Assembly (NCBI GenBank): GCA_963746155.1
Contig: CAVVAB010000005.1
Coordinates: 1 to 21,907, forward strand
Direction: 5' to 3'
From: AC-32 sp963746155
GTDB lineage: Bacteria; Actinomycetota; Thermoleophilia; Gaiellales; Gaiellaceae
Length of the DNA stretch: 21,907 nt
Both the position numbers and the translations under genes were made by a program. The first letter of the stretch is position 1, and each line of letters starts with the position of its first letter. The notes below the pieces were generated by a model. It was not told where the DNA came from and made no database searches. It was given only the letters and a program-made list of their open reading frames with translations. This document shows positions 17,834-21,907 of this stretch, in pieces.

Positions 17834-19218
17834 GGTTGACGGACCTGATCGACGAGCGCGGCGCAGATGCGCTCGACCTCCACGCGCAGACCATCAACCC
17901 GCAGTTCGTCCGGTTGCTGAAGGCGATCGGGTTCGACCGCCGGTGGGCCCGGGCCGAGGGCGCGTACCTCTGGGACAGCGACGGCAACAAGTACCTGGAC
18001 GTGCTCGGCGGCTTCGGGATGTTCAACGTCGGGCGCAACAACCCGCGCGTCCGCGCGGCGATCGTCGAGGCGCTCGAGCTCGAGCGGCCCGGCTCGGTGC
18101 AGATCGGGGTCGACGTCCTGCCTGCGCTGCTCGCCGAGGAGCTGCTGCGGCGGGCGCCGTCGAGCGTGGGCCGCGCGCTGTTCACGAGCTCGGGCGCCGA
18201 GTCGGTCGAGGCCGCGATCAAGCTCGGCCGCGCGGCGACCGGGCGCTCGCGCGTGCTCTCGGCGGAGCACGGCTTCCACGGGCTGACGCTCGGCGCGCTC
18301 TCCGCGAATGCGAGCCCCGAGTTCACCGACCGCTTCGGCCCGCTCCTGCCGGACTTCGAGCGCGTTTCGTGGGACGACCTCGACGCCCTCGAGCGCGCGC
18401 TGATCCCGGAGGACGTCGCGATGTTCATCGTCGAGCCGGTCCAGGGAAAGGGGGTCAACATCCCGTCGCCCGGCTACCTCGAGGGCGCGCAGGACCTCTG
18501 CCGCCGCTACGGCGCGCTGTTCTGCATCGACGAGGTGCAGACCGGCTTCGGGCGCACGGGCCGCATGCTCGCGCTCGAGCACTGGGGCCTCGAGCCTGAC
18601 TTGATCACACTTGCCAAGTCGCTCTCGGGCGGCTACGTCCCGGTCGGTGCGCTGCTGATGTCGACCGAGGTCTACGAGGCCGTCTTCGACACGCTGCCGA
18701 ACGCGATCAGCCACGGCTCGACCTTCGCGCCGAACGACCTGGCGATGGCCGCGGGGCTGGCCACGCTGCGCGAGCTCGACGAACAGGGCCTGGTCGAGCA
18801 CTCGGCCCGGATGGGCGAGCTGCTGCTCGAGCGCACGCGCCCTCTGGCCGAGCGCTTCGACGTCGTCCGCGAGGTGCGCGGGTTGGGCCTCATGTGGGCG
18901 GTCGAGTTCGAGGAGCCGCCCGGCGGCTCACGCACCTGGAAGCTCCTCGAGCGGATCCAGCCCGGCCTCTTCTCGCAGCTCGTCGTCGCGCCGCTCTTCG
19001 GCGACCACCGCATCCTCAGCCAGGTCGCCGGCCACTCGATCAACGTGATCAAGGCGATCCCGCCGCTGGTCGTGACCGAGGAGGATGTCGACTGGCTCGC
19101 GTCCGGCCTCGAGGACACGATCGCCCGGGCCGAGAAGATGCCCCGCGCGCTCGTCCGCTTCGGCCTGACGGCCGCCCGCGCCGGACGTACGAAGCGGCCG
19201 CGCCTAGCGCGCGCCTAA
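17827..19218 (+). CDS. Class III aminotransferase (acetylornithine/putrescine aminotransferase type)
   Basis: PLP-dependent aminotransferase of 463 residues that should transfer a terminal amino group (ornithine-, putrescine- or acetylornithine-like substrates are usual) to a keto acid. Motifs: GAESVEAAIKLGRAATGR (PLP phosphate region), HGFHGLTLGAL, FIVEPVQGKGV, Asp 235 in CIDEVQTGFGRTG and the Schiff-base Lys 264 in LAKSLSGGYVPVGA, then SHGSTFAPND. The C-terminal tail of about 40 residues is basic (RAGRTKRPRLARA). Family length is 400-460, so it is complete. The GTG at 17827 lies 6 bases after GATAAT. It belongs to a different branch from the enzyme at 9256. Confidence 0.9.
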   Translation: MGWLTDLIDERGADALDLHAQTINPQFVRLLKAIGFDRRWARAEGAYLWDSDGNKYLDVLGGFGMFNVGRNNPRVRAAIVEALELERPGSVQIGVDVLPALLAEELLRRAPSSVGRALFTSSGAESVEAAIKLGRAATGRSRVLSAEHGFHGLTLGALSANASPEFTDRFGPLLPDFERVSWDDLDALERALIPEDVAMFIVEPVQGKGVNIPSPGYLEGAQDLCRRYGALFCIDEVQTGFGRTGRMLALEHWGLEPDLITLAKSLSGGYVPVGALLMSTEVYEAVFDTLPNAISHGSTFAPNDLAMAAGLATLRELDEQGLVEHSARMGELLLERTRPLAERFDVVREVRGLGLMWAVEFEEPPGGSRTWKLLERIQPGLFSQLVVAPLFGDHRILSQVAGHSINVIKAIPPLVVTEEDVDWLASGLEDTIARAEKMPRALVRFGLTAARAGRTKRPRLARA

Positions 19219-19237
19219 GGCGGTCGCTTGCGACGCC
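19219..19237. terminator. Hairpin after the aminotransferase gene
   Basis: GTCGC (19223-19227) pairs with GCGAC (19230-19234) across TT; allowing one bulged G, the stem extends to GGC/GCC. It starts one base after the stop codon and lies in the 58-base gap between convergent genes. It has no T-tract. Confidence 0.45.
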
Positions 19238-19254
19238 GACCAAAAGAGGCTGTG

Positions 19255-19267
19255 CCGGCTTTGCCGG
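19255..19267. terminator. Second hairpin between convergent genes
   Basis: CCGGC (19255-19259), TTT, GCCGG (19263-19267) is a perfect 5-bp stem just past the end of the minus-strand permease (19277). Together with the 19219-19237 hairpin it could end transcription from both sides. Confidence 0.45.
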
Positions 19268-19276
19268 TGCGGCCGT

Positions 19277-20035
19277 TCAGTGCTCGCGCGGTTCCCAGTG
19301 GAACCAGCGCAGTGCGACGATCGTGCCCACGAGGCCCCAGGCGACGAGCATCGCGACCGAGCCCGGGTAGGCCCAGATCTGGTTGCCGTGCAGCAGGATC
19401 CCGCGGATGATCCGGATGAAGTAGGTCAGCGGGAGCACGTCCGCGATCCCGCGCAGGAAGGCCGGGAACGCGTGCGGTGAGAAGAACGCTCCGGCGAGGA
19501 AGGCCGCCGGCAGGTAGATGGCGTTCACGGCCGCGGAGGCGCCCTCGGCGCTCTTGATCAGCGAGCCGACCGCGACGCCGAGCGCGCAGAAGCAGATCGC
19601 CCCGAGCAGCAGCGCGAGCACGAGCGAAGCGACGTGGTCGGGTGCGCCGATCGAGAAGAGCACTCTCCCGAGAACGATCAGCGCGACGGCCTCGACGGCG
19701 AACGCGGCGAGGAACGCCGTGAGCAGCGCGGCGATGTACGTCGGGGCGGGCAGAGGGGTGGCGCGCAGCCGCTTGAGCACGCCGCTCTCGCGCCTGATCA
19801 CCAGCACGATCGCAAGGCCCGCGAATGCGATTGCGATTGCCCCGTAGCCGATCATCCCGGCGAGCAGGTAGTTGACCGCACGCACGTTGCCCTCGCTCTC
19901 GATCCGGTCGTGGCGGTAGGTCGAGCCGAGCAGGACGAAGAAGACCATCGGCAGCAGGAACGTGAAGAACGCGAGTTCCCGGCTGCGCACGTAGAGCAGC
20001 AGCTCGCCGCGCAGCTCGTGCCGGAAGAGCCTCAC
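19277..20035 (-). CDS. ABC-2 type transporter permease
   Basis: Membrane subunit of a drug/antibiotic-type exporter, 252 residues with about six helices. It starts RLFRHELRGELLLYVRSRE, the short amphipathic lead common in ABC-2 permeases, then a first helix (AFFTFLLPMVFFVLLGS). The cytoplasmic loop IRRESGVLKRLRATPLP matches the family's conserved E.G...RL.A.PL block, and the late segment LPLTYFIRIIRGILL is the usual ABC-2 signature near the C-terminus. The GTG at 20035 overlaps the ATPase stop (20032-20034) by 4 bases, so the two are translated together. The substrate is unknown. Confidence 0.92.
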   Translation of the reverse strand: MRLFRHELRGELLLYVRSRELAFFTFLLPMVFFVLLGSTYRHDRIESEGNVRAVNYLLAGMIGYGAIAIAFAGLAIVLVIRRESGVLKRLRATPLPAPTYIAALLTAFLAAFAVEAVALIVLGRVLFSIGAPDHVASLVLALLLGAICFCALGVAVGSLIKSAEGASAAVNAIYLPAAFLAGAFFSPHAFPAFLRGIADVLPLTYFIRIIRGILLHGNQIWAYPGSVAMLVAWGLVGTIVALRWFHWEPREH

Positions 20036-20943
20036 GCGTCCTCCTCGCCGGTCAGCTGCAGGTAGATGTCCTCGAGGGTCGGCCTCGTGACCACGAGGCC
20101 CTCGAGCTCGCGGTTCTCGGCGAGCGCCCGGGAGGTCAGCTCGTGGAGCACCTCGGTCGGCCGGTCGGTCTCGAGCGTCACCTCGCGGCCGTTCTCGCGG
20201 TAGCGGATCTCGGTCGTGGGCGTGTCGCCGATCAGCTCGGAAGGCGGGCCGACGGCGACGATCTTCCCCTGGCCGAGAACGGCGACGCGGTCGGCGAGGT
20301 GCTCGGCCTCGTCGAGGTAGTGCGTCGTGAGCAGGATCGTCTTGCCGAGCTCCCGCAGCGAGCGCAGCGTCTCCCAGGCCTGGCGGCGCGCGTGCGGGTC
20401 GAAACCCGTGGTCGGCTCGTCTAGGAAGATCAGCTCCGGGTCGCCGATCAGCCCGAGCCCGAGGTCGAGCCGCCGCCGCTGGCCGCCCGAGAGCCGACGG
20501 GTGAGAACGTCTCGCTTATCGGTCAGGCCGATCACCTCGACCACCTCGTCGACCGGGCGCGGGCTCGAGTAGTAGCCGGCGAACAGGCGCAGGCTCTCGG
20601 CGACCGTCAGCGTCTCGTACATCGCCGACGACTGGAGGACGACGCCGATCCGCTCGCGCCACTCGCCGCCCGCGCTTGCCGGGTCGACCCCGAGCACCTC
20701 GACCTCGCCCGCGTCGCGCTTGCGGTAGCCCTCCAGGATCTCGACCGTGGTCGTCTTGCCCGCGCCGTTCGGGCCGAGCAGGCCGAAGACCTCGCCGCGC
20801 TCGATCTCGAAGCTGATCCCGCGGATCGCCTCGACGTCGCCGTACGACTTGCGGAGGTCTCGGACGCTGACGGAGGCCACGGCCGGCGACTGTAGCGGCT
20901 CGGCCCTTGTGTGAGTGCTGTCGTCGGCGGCGACGTTTAACAT
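20032..20943 (-). CDS. ABC-2 exporter ATP-binding protein (DrrA-like)
   Basis: Cytoplasmic ATPase of 303 residues driving the adjacent permease. Walker A is GPNGAGKTTT, the Q-loop VVLQSSAMYETLT, the signature LSGGQRRR, Walker B LIFLDEPTTGFD and the H-loop LLTTHYLDEAEHLADR; the C-terminal extension (PTLEDIYLQLTG) is typical of the drug-export/DrrA subfamily. The ATG at 20943 adds about 25 residues before the usual VSVRDLRKSYGD; GTG 20880 is the alternative start. I keep the ATG because it is part of the divergent palindrome and TATCTT lies 6 bases before it on the minus strand, fitting leaderless expression. Divergent PadR is the expected repressor. Confidence 0.9.
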   Translation of the reverse strand: MLNVAADDSTHTRAEPLQSPAVASVSVRDLRKSYGDVEAIRGISFEIERGEVFGLLGPNGAGKTTTVEILEGYRKRDAGEVEVLGVDPASAGGEWRERIGVVLQSSAMYETLTVAESLRLFAGYYSSPRPVDEVVEVIGLTDKRDVLTRRLSGGQRRRLDLGLGLIGDPELIFLDEPTTGFDPHARRQAWETLRSLRELGKTILLTTHYLDEAEHLADRVAVLGQGKIVAVGPPSELIGDTPTTEIRYRENGREVTLETDRPTEVLHELTSRALAENRELEGLVVTRPTLEDIYLQLTGEEDA

Positions 20944-20979
20944 ATCTGGAAGATAGGTATAACGTATCTAGGAGATATG
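20941..20979. promoter_or_regulatory. Palindromic divergent promoter/operator shared by the ABC exporter and padR
   Basis: The 39-bp stretch is symmetric about 20960: outer arms CATATCT (20941-20947) and AGATATG (20973-20979), inner arms AGATA (20951-20955) and TATCT (20965-20969), plus the innermost GT/AC pairs. Fifteen or so of the 19 position pairs are complementary. The outer arms contain both ATG codons. It is strikingly AT-rich for this genome. PadR repressors commonly bind such dyads at their own divergent promoters; binding here is inference. Confidence 0.65.
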
Positions 20980-21555
20980 GTCAAGCTCACACCCACAGCG
21001 CGCGTGATCCTCGGGATGCTCAAGCTCGGAGCGCGCACCGGCTACGACATCAAGCGCGTCACCGAGTTCTCGACGCGATTCTTCTGGGGCGCGAGCTACG
21101 GCCAGATCTACCCCGAGCTGCGCAAGCTCGAGCGGCGCGGGCTGATCGAGGGCGAGCACGATCCTCGCGGGGCGATCGCCCGCCGCGCGTACCACCTGAC
21201 CGAGGCCGGCGAGGCCGCGCTCCACGACTGGCTGACCGACCGCGAGAACTGGATCTTCGAGTACCGCGACGAGCCGCTGCTGCGCCTCTTCTTCGGCGAC
21301 CTGCTTGCACGGGACGAGGTGCTCGCGAACGTCCAGGCCACTCGGCAGTGGTGGGAGGAGGTCGCCGGGCAGTTCCGCGGGATCGAGGTCGAGGCGGTCG
21401 AGGACGCGGAGGAGGGGCGCGTGTACCCGCTCACCGCGCTGCGCTTCGGCATCGGCTTCGCCGACTGGGTCGTGGACTGGTATGGACAGCTCGAACGGCG
21501 GCTCGAGGCCGGCGACGCGCCGACGCCTGTCGAGAAGGCTCAGTCCTCGAGCTGA
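20977..21555 (+). CDS. PadR-family transcriptional regulator
   Basis: Repressor of 192 residues. The N-terminal winged helix-turn-helix is clear: ILGMLKLGARTGYDIKRVTE, FFWGASYGQIYPELRKLERR and GLIEGEHDPRG...AYHLTEAGEAALHDWL, which are PadR hallmarks (about residues 9-88). The C-terminal half (about 95-180) is the helical dimerisation region of the Vir-type branch, with conserved Trp residues (QWWEEV, FADWVVDWY). It diverges from the ABC-2 exporter operon, the common arrangement in which PadR represses an efflux pump and itself. AGGAG lies only 2 bases before the ATG, too close for a normal SD, so start may be leaderless or use the palindrome differently. Its 3' end overlaps the convergent phosphatase gene by 16 bases. 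Confidence 0.92.
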   Translation: MVKLTPTARVILGMLKLGARTGYDIKRVTEFSTRFFWGASYGQIYPELRKLERRGLIEGEHDPRGAIARRAYHLTEAGEAALHDWLTDRENWIFEYRDEPLLRLFFGDLLARDEVLANVQATRQWWEEVAGQFRGIEVEAVEDAEEGRVYPLTALRFGIGFADWVVDWYGQLERRLEAGDAPTPVEKAQSSS

Positions 21556-21907
21556 AGCTCGAACGTGCCGCCGGCCGGGAACGGCGGCTCCGGCCCGCCG
21601 CTGAGCTCGGCGGCGATCCGCCCGCAGTCGGGCTGGTGCCCGACGACCACGACCGTGTCGCCGCGCCCTCTGACGAGCTGGAGGACCGACTCGGTGGTAG
21701 CGCCGGGCGCCAGCCGCTCGTCTGGCTCGACCGGTGCGTCGAGCGCACGCGCGAGCTCGGCACCGGTCTCCCGCGCGCGTAGGAGCGGGCTCGTCAGCAC
21801 GGCATCCGGCCGCACGTCGTCCGCGGCGAGCTGCTCGCCCAGGGCGCGGGCCGAGTCGCGCCCGTTGGGCGTCAGCGGCCGCAGTTCATCCGGCTCCCCC
21901 GGAGCGG
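21540..21907 (-). CDS. SixA-type phosphohistidine phosphatase (histidine phosphatase family), N-terminus outside window
   Basis: Small histidine phosphatase of the SixA branch, which removes phosphate from phosphohistidine proteins. The frame is open to the right edge; the visible part includes LRPLTPNGRDSARALGEQL, PDAVLTSPLLRARETGAEL and VVVVGHQPDCGRIAAEL, with the second conserved His. The catalytic RHG motif should lie just beyond 21907. A GTG at 21815 exists in the frame, but it would cut off conserved sequence and is not the start. It converges on padR and overlaps its last 16 bases. Confidence 0.85.
   Translation of the reverse strand, partial: APGEPDELRPLTPNGRDSARALGEQLAADDVRPDAVLTSPLLRARETGAELARALDAPVEPDERLAPGATTESVLQLVRGRGDTVVVVGHQPDCGRIAAELSGGPEPPFPAGGTFELQLED

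Overview
The window is very GC-rich, with G or C at nearly every third codon position, many GTG starts, and chains of genes that overlap by 4 bases (GTGA or ATGA). The gene content fits a high-GC actinobacterium. A member of Thermoleophilia (Gaiellales/Solirubrobacterales type) is my best guess from overall character, but no marker gene in the window proves it.

Region 1 (1-10602, + strand) is one long, tightly packed catabolic/transport operon. It runs: histone-deacetylase-fold amidohydrolase (cut by the left edge), M28 metallopeptidase, S66 LD-carboxypeptidase, a complete Opp/Dpp-type peptide ABC importer (lipoprotein, two permeases, two ATPases) and a class III aminotransferase. The likely theme is import of peptide-like or N-acylated compounds, hydrolysis inside the cell, and transamination of the released amine. 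The M28 and S66 genes are broken by three apparent frameshifts. A hairpin at 10604-10622 closes the operon against the convergent htrA gene.

Region 2 (10614-16465) looks like an envelope-stress regulon. A membrane-anchored HtrA protease (- strand) diverges from an OmpR-type response regulator and an MprB-like sensor kinase. Downstream, a secreted protein with two LTKEQ motifs, a small Ser-rich membrane protein, an ApbE flavin transferase (frameshifted) and a ferric-reductase-like membrane protein form a second overlapping operon. Phased 11-bp direct repeats of TTCTYAG lie in front of htrA, the regulator gene and the secreted-protein operon. They are my best candidate for the response-regulator binding site and tie these genes into one regulon. 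The sensor half of the kinase has clearly different codon use from the rest of the gene.

Region 3 (16485-19218, + strand) holds a GNAT acetyltransferase, an EamA-type exporter and a second class III aminotransferase. Two nearly identical 20-bp sequences containing GATAAT sit 6 bases before the GTG starts of the acetyltransferase and the aminotransferase. They look like promoters for leaderless mRNAs.

Region 4 (19277-21907) holds a two-gene ABC-2 exporter (- strand) divergent from a PadR-family regulator. The 33-bp gap plus both ATG codons forms one palindrome. A SixA-type phosphohistidine phosphatase, converging on PadR and overlapping its 3' end, is cut by the right edge. I see no tRNA, rRNA, CRISPR array, insertion sequence or phage gene in the window. 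No intergenic stretch exceeds 300 bases.
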